NCBI RefSeq assembly: GCF_014705615.1
Contig: NZ_JACXJA010000006.1
Span: forward strand, 293,277-357,276
DNA from: Paenibacillus oceani
GTDB lineage: Bacteria; Bacillota; Bacilli; Paenibacillales; NBRC-103111
Length of the DNA stretch: 64,000 nucleotides
Reading direction: 5' to 3'
This document shows, in pieces, positions 25,777-33,022 of the stretch (positions are counted from its first letter, which is position 1; every line of letters begins with the position of its first letter). The translations under genes and the position numbers were made by a program. A model generated the notes under the pieces. The model ran no database searches. It was not told where the DNA came from and was given only the letters and a program-made list of their open reading frames with translations.

Positions 25777-25804
25777 GACTCGTCCCCTCTCTATAAAGGA
25801 ATAA

Positions 25805-25820
25805 ATACCCCCATGGGTAT
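25805..25820 (-). promoter_or_regulatory. CsoR/CstR-type operator of the tauE-dsrE2 operon
   Basis: ATACCC-CCAT-GGGTAT is a perfect 16-bp palindrome. On the minus strand TTGACG lies just upstream and TATTTA just downstream, so the site falls between likely -35 and -10 elements, as at csoR. The spacer is 4 nt here but 5 nt at csoR. Confidence 0.8.
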
Positions 25821-25838
25821 TGATCCCGTCAAAAAAAA

Positions 25839-26162
25839 TTACTGGCGGGCATGTTTCATAACGGCACTTTTAAGAACCTGGAGTGGTTGTACGCCGACAA
25901 AGCGTTCGACCTCGACTCCGTTCCGGAACAAAATCATCGTCGGTATCCCCTGGATGCTGTAACGAACCGCACCAGTCGGGTTCTCGTCGACGTTCAGCTT
26001 GGCAATGACGGCGGCGTCCCCCACTTCCTCCGACAATTGCTCAAGGATCGGAGCGATCATCCGGCAAGGTCCGCACCACGGCGCCCAGAAATCGATCAGG
26101 ACCAGTTTGTTGTTCTGAATAACCTTTGCGTAGTTGTTATCGGTAATAGGCATCGTCGCCAT
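25839..26162 (-). CDS. Thioredoxin
   Basis: The 107-aa cytosolic dithiol reductase has the active site WAPWCGPC (catalytic CGPC at about residues 29-32), followed by a conserved cis-proline in GIPTMILFRNG. The start ATG at 26162 follows GAGGAGGAAT; the longer in-frame upstream sequence crosses the promoter and is rejected. The gene ends 19 nt before the tauE operator. Its own promoter carries a half-degenerate copy of the same operator, so it probably belongs to the same sulfur-stress regulon rather than being the housekeeping TrxA. Confidence 0.93.
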   Translation of the reverse strand: MATMPITDNNYAKVIQNNKLVLIDFWAPWCGPCRMIAPILEQLSEEVGDAAVIAKLNVDENPTGAVRYSIQGIPTMILFRNGVEVERFVGVQPLQVLKSAVMKHARQ

Positions 26163-26189
26163 ATTCCATTCCTCCTCAATATTATACTT

Positions 26190-26240
26190 ATACGTGTAGG
26201 GGTATATACTCATCATAGTACCATTTATACGCGATGTCAA
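26190..26240 (-). promoter_or_regulatory. Thioredoxin promoter with CsoR/CstR-like site
   Basis: TTGACA (26235-26240), 17 nt, TATGAT (26212-26217) on the minus strand is an excellent SigA promoter. At 26190-26205 the sequence reads ATACGT-N4-GGGGTAT-like: one good half-site and one altered. It lies just after the -10, around the transcription start. Confidence 0.7.
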
Positions 26241-26365
26241 CCTGCCGATCCGATTTTGCGCCACTTTGGCAAGTGGATGGTCCGATTGCCGGCCAAATGG
26301 ATGGTTACAGGAACATTGTCCCCTGTTACTCTAAATGTACCAAATCCGATAAAGCAGGTGATCCT

Positions 26366-26566
26366 ATGGCGATTTACGCTGCCTTAATCATCTTTTTCAT
26401 AATCTTGTCCGCTGTCGCTACGATCTTGGTCGGAATGTCCAAACAAAACCGGGACGGCAATCCCGAATACGAAAAAAGAACGAGCGGCAACATGGTCCGG
26501 CTGACTTCCTTTTATGTAATCGCCGGTATCATCGGGATCGGGATTATGCTGTATGTGATCTATTGA
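26366..26566 (+). CDS. Small two-helix membrane protein
   Basis: The 66-aa protein has a hydrophobic N-terminal helix (residues 2-23, IYAALIIFFIILSAVATILV), a short charged stretch (MSKQNRDGNPEYEKRTSG) and a second helix at the end (FYVIAGIIGIGIMLYVI). The ATG at 26366 is selected by AGGTGATC upstream; the frame is open further upstream but without start signals. I do not recognise a family. It is a single gene flanked by its own terminator and opposite to its neighbours. Confidence 0.7.
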   Translation: MAIYAALIIFFIILSAVATILVGMSKQNRDGNPEYEKRTSGNMVRLTSFYVIAGIIGIGIMLYVIY

Positions 26567-26580
26567 TCCGGCTGAACGCC

Positions 26581-26626
26581 AAAAGACTGTACCCCGTAAC
26601 GCAACGTCCCGGATACAGTCTTTTTT
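26581..26626. terminator. Bidirectional terminator
   Basis: AAAAGACTGTA and TACAGTCTTTTTT form an 11-bp stem with added partial pairing (CCCCG/CCGG). Runs of A and T on either side allow it to serve the small membrane protein (+) and msmX (-). Confidence 0.85.
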
Positions 26627-26658
26627 CATTTATCACGAATGCAATTGTTATTTTTCCT

Positions 26659-27774
26659 CTACAGTATCCGCTCACCGGTGTCGGTGTCGAAAAAGAGGGC
26701 ATGCTCCCTATCCAGCGATACGGCCACATGGTAATCCGGCTCATAACGGTTGGACGGGCTTGTCCGCACGACTAGCAGGCTGGGCATCCCGATATCGAGA
26801 TACACAAAACGGTCCGCTCCCATCAGCTCGTCCTGGCGGAAGATGCCGCTGATCGTCGCCTCGGGATGCCGCTCCGCCCGGATCGGGTCCACACTTACAT
26901 GCTCCGGACGAATACCCAGCGTAACCCTTTTGCCGATCAGCGGCTTTGCGGAGTCGTGTCCGGCTTTAGGCGCCGACAGTTCAAGTACGAACTTGTCTGT
27001 GTGAAATTCCAGCTTCCCGTTTTGCGTCTTCAGCCGGCCTTCGATAAAATTCATTAACGGCGATCCGATAAAGCTGGCCACAAACAAGTTGGACGGATTG
27101 TTGTACACTTCCTCCGGCGTATCCACCTGCTGGATGAGTCCATCCTTCATCACAACGATCCGACTCGCCATCGTCATCGCTTCAGTTTGATCGTGAGTCA
27201 CGTAAATCGTCGTCGCCCCGAGCTGCTTATGAAGGCGGATCAATTCGGCGCGCATCTGCACCCGAAGCTTGGCGTCCAGATTGGACAGCGGCTCATCGAG
27301 CAGAAACACTTGCGGATTACGCACGATCGCCCGCCCGAGTGCGACCCGCTGACGTTGTCCCCCGGACAGCTGACTCGGTCTGCGCTCCAGAAAGCTTTCG
27401 ATCCCGAGCACCCGCGCCGCGCGTTTGACGGCCGTATCGATTTCATGCTTCGGTTGCTTGCGAAGCCTTAACCCGAAGGCGATATTTTCGTAGATCGTCA
27501 TATTCGGATACAAGGCGTAGTTTTGAAATACCATCGCGATATCGCGGTCTTTCGGGGGAAGGTCGTTAACCAGCACCTGATCGATATAGATCTCGCCGCG
27601 GCTGATCTCCTCCAGCCCCGCAATCATTCGCAGCGTAGTCGATTTGCCGCAGCCGGACGGCCCGACGAATACGATAAACTCCTTCTCCCCGATTTCGAGA
27701 TGAAAGTCTTTGACGACGGCCTGCTTCTCCTTGCCATAATACTTGTACACATGATTCAACAAGATTTTGGACAT
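26659..27774 (-). CDS. msmX: MsmX/UgpC-type multi-sugar ABC transporter ATPase
   Basis: The 371-aa ATP-binding subunit has Walker A GPSGCGKST (residues 38-46), Q-loop in VFQNYALYPN, signature LSGGQRQR (136-143) and Walker B VFLLDEP (D160-E161). A C-terminal OB-type regulatory domain (LGIRPEHVSV) is characteristic of CUT1 sugar importers. MsmX proteins are shared by many permease pairs that lack their own ATPase. The permease operon at 15-17 kb has none, so this gene is a good candidate partner. ATG 27774 follows GGGGAGAGC. It is monocistronic. Confidence 0.93.
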   Translation of the reverse strand: MSKILLNHVYKYYGKEKQAVVKDFHLEIGEKEFIVFVGPSGCGKSTTLRMIAGLEEISRGEIYIDQVLVNDLPPKDRDIAMVFQNYALYPNMTIYENIAFGLRLRKQPKHEIDTAVKRAARVLGIESFLERRPSQLSGGQRQRVALGRAIVRNPQVFLLDEPLSNLDAKLRVQMRAELIRLHKQLGATTIYVTHDQTEAMTMASRIVVMKDGLIQQVDTPEEVYNNPSNLFVASFIGSPLMNFIEGRLKTQNGKLEFHTDKFVLELSAPKAGHDSAKPLIGKRVTLGIRPEHVSVDPIRAERHPEATISGIFRQDELMGADRFVYLDIGMPSLLVVRTSPSNRYEPDYHVAVSLDREHALFFDTDTGERIL

Positions 27775-27855
27775 GATCCGCTCTCCCCTCTGCATGTTCC
27801 CGTCTGTAAGCCGCGGAATCGAATCCACCTTGATCGATTCGGTTGAATCTGTATA

Positions 27856-27887
27856 GTTTACACGGTCCGTATTTGCCCTGTGTAAAC
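27856..27887 (-). promoter_or_regulatory. Inverted repeat upstream of msmX
   Basis: GTTTACAC and GTGTAAAC are perfect 8-bp inverted repeats, 16 nt apart, about 85 nt before the msmX start. TTTACA could be a -35, with TAAACT or TATACA as -10. It is a candidate operator for a repressor of this gene. Confidence 0.5.
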
Positions 27888-27924
27888 CCGGGTTGAAGGA
27901 TTTGTAAATGCAGGCAAAACAAAA

Positions 27925-27948
27925 GGCAGCCGCACGTTAGCAGCTGCC
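27925..27948 (-). terminator. Terminator of the TrmH-family methyltransferase gene
   Basis: On the minus strand GGCAGC, a 12-nt loop and GCTGCC are followed by TTTTGTTTTG. It lies 36 nt after the stop codon. Confidence 0.8.
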
Positions 27949-27983
27949 GTGAGTTTCAAACCTGAAGGTTCATGAGAAATAAA

Positions 27984-28793
27984 TTAGACGGGTCTGGGCC
28001 GATCGCCCCGCTGCCGCATGGCCTCAAACAACAATACGGTAGCCGCCATGGCCACGTTCAGCGATTCGGACCGGCCCTTCATCGGGATAATCACTCCGGT
28101 ATCGACCTGGGCGGCCACCTCTGCCGAGACGCCTTTGCCTTCGTTACCGAGGATGATCCAGGTCGGGACTGTTAGATCCATATCATAGCAGGAGCGGCTT
28201 GCCTGCAAACTCGTGCCCACGAGCTGAATGCCCCGGGATCTGGCCAGATCGAGCAGCGGCAGCAGCTCCGTTTCCACGACCGGCACATGGAACATCGATC
28301 CCATCGTCGACCGGACCGTTTTCGGATTATACAAATCGACCGTCCCTTTGCCCAGCACGACGCCCGCAGCCCCTACCGCATCCGCCGAACGGATAATCGT
28401 CCCGAGGTTGCCCGGGTCCTGTACGCCGTCGACAACGACCACGAGGCTCTCCGGACTTGCAAGCAGTTGCTCTATCGTCTTCGCCGATTTGCGGACGATG
28501 CCGATAACCGGCTGGGGGGTCTGGGCATCCGAACATTTGATGAGCACCTGCTCCGTGACTGCGATTCTCTCCACCATCCCGTCATTCAGGCACGCGGCGA
28601 TCTCGGCCGGCAGGCCGCGCTCTTCCGAATAAAGTACCGTCTCGACACCCGCGTCATATCGCAGCGCCTCCTGGACGAGATGAATGCCCTCGACCAGATA
28701 AAGCCCCTGCTTGTCCCGTCCTTTTTTGTCCAGCAATTGGGCCCACAATTTGACGCGGGGATTTTGCAACGATTCGATTTTAAACTGTTTCAT
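27984..28793 (-). CDS. TrmH-family (SpoU) RNA 2'-O-methyltransferase
   Basis: The 269-aa protein has an N-terminal substrate-binding domain (SLQNPRVKLWAQLLDKKGR, residues 8-26; typical of YsgA-like enzymes) and a C-terminal SPOUT domain. SPOUT motifs are VDGVQDPGNLGTIIRSADAVGA (motif 1), ILGNEGKG (motif 2) and IPMKGRSESLNVAMAATVLLFE (motif 3, trefoil knot for SAM). The exact rRNA or tRNA target cannot be told from sequence. It lies 21 nt downstream of the KtrA-type gene and is probably cotranscribed with it. Confidence 0.93.
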   Translation of the reverse strand: MKQFKIESLQNPRVKLWAQLLDKKGRDKQGLYLVEGIHLVQEALRYDAGVETVLYSEERGLPAEIAACLNDGMVERIAVTEQVLIKCSDAQTPQPVIGIVRKSAKTIEQLLASPESLVVVVDGVQDPGNLGTIIRSADAVGAAGVVLGKGTVDLYNPKTVRSTMGSMFHVPVVETELLPLLDLARSRGIQLVGTSLQASRSCYDMDLTVPTWIILGNEGKGVSAEVAAQVDTGVIIPMKGRSESLNVAMAATVLLFEAMRQRGDRPRPV

Positions 28794-28814
28794 GGATTCC
28801 GACCCGACTCCTTA

Positions 28815-29474
28815 TTAAGCAAACGCCCGTTCCAACACACTAAGCTGATTGTTTTGACCGACGACAACCAGAATGTCTTCTTCCTTGATCGTATCTTCCG
28901 CGTTGGGCGAAATGTTCATTTTTAGTCCCGTTTTAAGTGCCATCACGTTGCACCCGTATTTGGCCCGAATATCCAGTTCGCGCAGATTTTTGCCGATCAT
29001 CGTAGAGGACGCCTTCAGCTCCACGATGCTATAATCATCGGACAGTTCGATAAAGTCGAGGATGTTCGGGGACACTAGATGGTGTGCAACACGAAGTCCC
29101 ATATCCCGTTCCGGGAATACGACTTTGTCGGCGCCGATTTTTTTGAGCACTTTGCCATGCAGCTCGTTGCGCGCTTTAACGACCAGCAGCGGCACTCCCA
29201 TGTCTTTCAAAATGAGCGTGGTCAAAATACTCGACTGGATATCTTCACCAATCGCCACTACGACGACGTCGAAATTGCGGATACCGAGCGCCCGCAGCGC
29301 CTCTTCATCGGTACAATCGACCTGAACGGCATGTGTCACCATGGCGGAAACTTCCTGCATCCGCTGCTCGTTCGAATCCAGAGCCATTACTTCATGGCCG
29401 AGATCATACAGCGATTTGGCGACACTGGTACCGAAACGTCCCATGCCGATTACCGCGTATTGCTTCTTTTTCAT
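28815..29474 (-). CDS. KtrA/KtrC-type potassium-uptake regulator (RCK protein)
   Basis: The 219-aa cytosolic ring-forming subunit gates a KtrB/KtrD potassium channel. The RCK_N Rossmann domain has GMGRFG (residues 10-15) with the acidic nucleotide-binding residue in ALDSNEQ. The RCK_C domain covers about 140-219 (VELKASSTMIGKNLRELDIRAKYGCNVMA), the likely c-di-AMP-binding part. ATG 29474 follows GGGGGAGGAAC. No channel gene is adjacent, so, as for B. subtilis KtrC, the partner is elsewhere. I see no ydaO riboswitch in the short leader. Confidence 0.92.
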   Translation of the reverse strand: MKKKQYAVIGMGRFGTSVAKSLYDLGHEVMALDSNEQRMQEVSAMVTHAVQVDCTDEEALRALGIRNFDVVVVAIGEDIQSSILTTLILKDMGVPLLVVKARNELHGKVLKKIGADKVVFPERDMGLRVAHHLVSPNILDFIELSDDYSIVELKASSTMIGKNLRELDIRAKYGCNVMALKTGLKMNISPNAEDTIKEEDILVVVGQNNQLSVLERAFA

Positions 29475-29632
29475 CGTTGTTGTTCCTCCCCCGTCCCTAT
29501 GTGTTTTTTTATTATACCATAGTGCCGCCGGCACCGCGTATACCGTATCGGCCGTCCGGCGGACGAATACATGAACGGCGCGTCAAGTGCACATATTAGT
29601 AAACGGAATATGATGAAACCGGAGGTCCGATT

Positions 29633-29836
29633 ATGATCTTAAGCTTACGGCAAGCCATCATTCAGCGCGTTCACGGGAAGTCGGAGGACGAACTGTACGA
29701 AGTGATCGAAGGATCGATCGGCGGTGACGACAAGGCATTGCCCGGACTCGGCGTTTTGTTCGAGATTATATGGCAGCATTGCGGAGAGGATATTCAGCAT
29801 CAACTGGTAGATACGCTAAAAAACCATATGGACTGA
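29633..29836 (+). CDS. sspI: Small acid-soluble spore protein SspI
   Basis: The 67-aa spore protein is of the SspI family, made in the forespore under SigG. SLRQAIIQRVHGKSEDEL at the start and LPGLGVLFEIIWQH in the second half are the family signature and match SspI rather than the DNA-binding alpha/beta SASPs. GGAGGT precedes the ATG. It is a single gene with its own terminator, divergent from the KtrA-type gene. Confidence 0.92.
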   Translation: MILSLRQAIIQRVHGKSEDELYEVIEGSIGGDDKALPGLGVLFEIIWQHCGEDIQHQLVDTLKNHMD

Positions 29837-29840
29837 CCGT

Positions 29841-29872
29841 CAGCCGCTTGTCGTCAACCGACAGGCGGCTTT
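29841..29872 (+). terminator. Terminator of sspI
   Basis: AGCCGCTTGTCG, a 5-nt loop and CGACAGGCGGCT, followed by TTTAAT, starting 4 nt after the stop. Confidence 0.88.
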
Positions 29873-29941
29873 TAATATCGGATCGGCGAATCCTAGTCCT
29901 TTTGCTTCTTGCATCTGGGCCCTCAACCGAATATGCTGTAA

Positions 29942-30003
29942 TTGTTACATATTGTAACAACACTGATACAGTTCTTGACTATTACTGGACAGGCTCTTTA
30001 TTT
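29942..30003 (+). promoter_or_regulatory. Promoter of the two-component operon with upstream palindrome
   Basis: TTGACT (29975-29980), 17 nt, TTATTT (29998-30003) is a plausible promoter. Just upstream (29942-29960) TTGTTACA-TAT-TGTAACAA is a perfect 19-bp palindrome, placed where an activator would bind. It may be the response regulator's own site. Confidence 0.5.
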
Positions 30004-30131
30004 CCGACCGGGCCCGATTCCCAAGTAATCCCCTTGCAGCTAAAGTGTGGGTCCGAGCTGTTCAGGTTTAATAAAGCGTATCAATATTTTTATCTTTTCC
30101 GAACTCGCGATTCCGGATAAGGAGGTGCTGG

Positions 30132-30875
30132 ATGAAGCTGCTCGTTGCCGAGGATGACCCATCCGTATGTGAAATGCTCCGGTTGTTTCTGGAGAAAGAA
30201 CACATACAAGCCGAATACGTTCATGATGGCCATGAAGCGGAGAAGCTGCTTCGGGAGCGAAACTGGGACTTTGTGCTGCTCGACTGGATGCTGCCGGGAC
30301 GGGACGGCTTGCAGCTGTGCGCAGAGCTCCGCAGCCGTTCCGACACCCCTGTAATCCTGCTTACCGCCAAAACCGCCGAGAAAGACCGGATAACCGGTCT
30401 GGAGCTGGGCGCGGACGATTACGTGACCAAACCGTTCAGTCCGCTGGAGCTGATCGCACGGATGAAGGCGGTTTTGAGGCGTTATAAGGCGGCAGCGGCA
30501 GCGCCTTCGCCGGTGCCTGAAGTCGAGGCGGGACCGGCGGCGGGAGCGGAGCCTGAAGATGAGCCCCACGACGAGAGCCGACCGATCCGGTACAAGGAGC
30601 TTGCCATCGATACGCACACCCGGGAGGTGACGATTCGGGGTGAGCTTGTCGCCAACTTGACTCCGAAAGAATTTGAACTGCTCCTGCTGTTCGTCAAACA
30701 TCCGAAAAAAGTATTTACCCGGGAACAGCTTATCGAGAACGTGTGGGGGATCGATTATTACGGGGAAGACCGTACCGTAGACGTACATATCAAAAGACTG
30801 CGCGATAAAATTGCCACGAAGGAGCGTTTATGGGTCAGTACCGTTTGGGGAATCGGCTACAAGTTGGAGGAGTAA
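30132..30875 (+). CDS. OmpR/PhoB-family response regulator
   Basis: The 247-aa protein has a receiver domain at residues 1-115 (acidic pocket E7-D8-D9, phosphoacceptor D51 in LLDWMLPG, TAKTAEKD, KPF) and a winged-helix DNA-binding domain at about 150-247 (FELLLLFVKHPKKVFTREQL, RTVDVHIKRLRDKI). The linker is unusually long, about 30 residues rich in Ala, Pro and Glu; most family members have fewer than 15. AAGGAGGTG precedes the ATG. Its kinase follows after 3 nt. Confidence 0.95.
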   Translation: MKLLVAEDDPSVCEMLRLFLEKEHIQAEYVHDGHEAEKLLRERNWDFVLLDWMLPGRDGLQLCAELRSRSDTPVILLTAKTAEKDRITGLELGADDYVTKPFSPLELIARMKAVLRRYKAAAAAPSPVPEVEAGPAAGAEPEDEPHDESRPIRYKELAIDTHTREVTIRGELVANLTPKEFELLLLFVKHPKKVFTREQLIENVWGIDYYGEDRTVDVHIKRLRDKIATKERLWVSTVWGIGYKLEE

Positions 30876-30878
30876 CGA

Positions 30879-32363
30879 ATGAAGCGGTTGTTTTCCCGGT
30901 ATAAATTCACGTTTTTCCAGCGCCCATTCATCAGTTATTTGCTTGTCGCTTCCCTGCTGCTCGCTATGCTTGGGGCAGGTTTTGCTTCCTACGCCAAGTA
31001 TGGGCTTTTGTATCCTTACAAAACGGAGGAACTGGTCAGCTATTCTCGGTTCGTCGGAAGGCTCCTGCAGTACGAGGAAGCCCCTTCCCCAACGCTGATG
31101 CAAAATCTGGCTTTTTGGAGCGAGCGGAATATATCGGTGATCGTAATGAATCGAAAGGGAGATCCGCTCGAGGAAAAAGCGGGGACGATGACGCCGGAAT
31201 CGAGGGAACGTACAACCTTGGACGAGCTTCGCAACCACTTATGGCCGGAAAACAACGGGGAAACGTTTCGGATCAGCCAATCGTCTCCCTCCCCCCTGCT
31301 AGTGGCCTCCAACGTAGTGCCGTCCAAGTTTCATAACGAGGATGTCGTCATATTTGCTCTCTCGCCGGCCAAAGAGATCAACGCCATGGATAGCGCCATA
31401 CTGCAAGGTTTCGTCTACGCGATAGGAGCCGTCCTCGCGCTGTCACTGCTTGTCGTGTTTCGTCTGTCGCGGGGCATGAGCAGCGCCGTCCGGACGATCC
31501 GGCAAGCAACCGGTTCGATAGCCGCCGGGCGGTACGAAACCAGACTGGGCGTTACCCGTACCGACGAGCTCGGCGATTTGGAGCGCGAGTTTAATAGGAT
31601 GGCGTCCGTACTGGAGCAGGCATCCGGTAAGCAAGGGCTGGCGGAGACGAGGCGCCGGCAGTTTCTGTCCGACGTTACGCATGAGCTTCGTACGCCGCTT
31701 ACTTCCATCCGCGGCATTATCGAAGGGCTGAGACACGGCAAAGTCTCGCCGGATGAGGAACAGAAGGCGTACACGATCATCGAAGCCGAGACGAGACGGC
31801 TTATCCGGCTGGTCAACGAGCTGACCGACGTAGAGAAGCTGGAAACCGGACAAATCACCCTGCGCCCAGCGGTATGCCGTGTATGGGACCTATTCGAAAT
31901 CGTAGCCGAGACGCTCGCTATTGTAGCCGCGGAGAAAAACATTCGCCTGCACATCGACTGCCCGGACGAGCTTACCCTATACGGCGACTATGACCGGCTC
32001 ATCCAAATCACGATGAATGTCGTGAAAAACGCGATCCAGTTTTCCGATTTCGGTACCATTCGCCTGATCGGCTCGGAAACCGCGGAAGCTGTCGTCCTGG
32101 AGATCCGCGATCAGGGCAAGGGCATGTCGAAGGAGGAGCAGGAGCGGATGTTCGAACGTTTTTATAGAGGCGATCCCTCCCGCTCGAAAGACAAAGGGGC
32201 GTCCGGCCTCGGTTTATTCATCGTCAGGCAGTTGACGGAAGCCCACGGCGGCGCTGCCGACGCGATCAGCGTACCGGGAATGGGCACTACGCTCAGGCTT
32301 TCGTTTCCGAAGCCGCCCGCAGTCGACCAGACCCGTGACAGTATGGACTCAGGCGGAAGGTAG
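30879..32363 (+). CDS. Sensor histidine kinase (HAMP-HisKA-HATPase)
   Basis: The 494-aa membrane kinase is the partner of the preceding regulator. TM1 is at about 21-40 and an extracellular domain at about 41-165. TM2 is at about 172-190, followed by a HAMP domain. HisKA has H268 in DVTHELRTPLTSIRG, and the HATPase has N-box MNVVKNAIQFSDFG, G1 DQGKGM, F-box ERFYRGD and G2 GLGLFIVRQL. All catalytic motifs are intact. The stimulus cannot be inferred. The gene ends 34 nt before a repeat-rich, gene-free stretch. Confidence 0.94.
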   Translation: MKRLFSRYKFTFFQRPFISYLLVASLLLAMLGAGFASYAKYGLLYPYKTEELVSYSRFVGRLLQYEEAPSPTLMQNLAFWSERNISVIVMNRKGDPLEEKAGTMTPESRERTTLDELRNHLWPENNGETFRISQSSPSPLLVASNVVPSKFHNEDVVIFALSPAKEINAMDSAILQGFVYAIGAVLALSLLVVFRLSRGMSSAVRTIRQATGSIAAGRYETRLGVTRTDELGDLEREFNRMASVLEQASGKQGLAETRRRQFLSDVTHELRTPLTSIRGIIEGLRHGKVSPDEEQKAYTIIEAETRRLIRLVNELTDVEKLETGQITLRPAVCRVWDLFEIVAETLAIVAAEKNIRLHIDCPDELTLYGDYDRLIQITMNVVKNAIQFSDFGTIRLIGSETAEAVVLEIRDQGKGMSKEEQERMFERFYRGDPSRSKDKGASGLGLFIVRQLTEAHGGAADAISVPGMGTTLRLSFPKPPAVDQTRDSMDSGGR

Positions 32364-32396
32364 TTGGAGGTCAAGCGGACTCTCGGCCCGGGGTAG

Positions 32397-32456
32397 GCCG
32401 GTAGCCGGTTGGGTTTGAACAGCCGGTAGCCGGTTGGGTTTGAACAGCCGGCAGCG
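32397..32456. repeat. 25-bp tandem repeat, two full copies and part of a third
   Basis: A 25-bp unit starting GCCGGTAGCCGGTTGGG occurs perfectly at 32397-32421 and 32422-32446, then a third copy begins (GCCGGCAGCG). It is followed by a G-rich tract and lies directly downstream of the histidine-kinase gene. Confidence 0.9.
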
Positions 32457-32522
32457 AGCGTGCTCCGGCACCTGGCACCGGCAGTCGCGATCGGGGGGGG
32501 AGTCGCGAGCGCGGGCGGGACA

Positions 32523-32940
32523 AATAAGAGCCTTTCACCACCTCTATTTCACCGAAATTTCCGTTTCGATGCAAAATAGGAGCGATTTGAAGCTCTTATT
32601 CCGCCGCGCTTCCCCCGATTCCACGCTTCTCCACCAAATGAGAGCTCCTAACCACCTCTATTCCGTCAAAACTGCCGTTTCCGCGCCCAAAACGAGCTGC
32701 TAGAGGCTCTTTTTCCGCCACGCTTCTCCACCAAATGAGAGCTCCTAATCACCTCTATTCCGCCAAAACCGCCGTTTCCGCGCCCAAAACGAGCTGCTAG
32801 AAGCTCTTATTCCGCTGCGCCTGCCGCGAGCAACTCCACGTCCCGTCTTCACGCTCTCCCCACCAAACAAAAACCCCTGACCGCCTCGATCCCGCCGAAA
32901 TTCCGTTTCGGCGCTCATAGAAGCGGCAGAGGCTCTTATT
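32523..32940. repeat. Modular 26-nt palindromic intergenic repeat, locus 2 (four units)
   Basis: Each unit is arm-middle-arm of 26 nt each. Unit 1 is 32523-32600 (AATAAGAG, 10 nt, CCTCTATT; second arm AATAGGAG, 10 nt, CTCTTATT). Unit 2 is 32637-32714, unit 3 32734-32811 and unit 4, degraded, about 32865-32940. Units 2 and 3 belong to a 97-bp tandem duplication (32622-32718 and 32719-32815). The region between the kinase and prfC (32364-33022) has no gene I can support. Confidence 0.8.
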
Positions 32941-33022
32941 ACTTTCCTTACTGTTACTCATTCACTCGCCAAGGTCACGGTTCCCGACTACCTACAGCAG
33001 CCGCCCCTCGTAACGCTCCGTC

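Noticed and set aside
32523..32940. CRISPR-like repeat array
   Set aside because: Units are internally palindromic, vary in sequence, lack unique spacers of constant size, and no cas gene is present.
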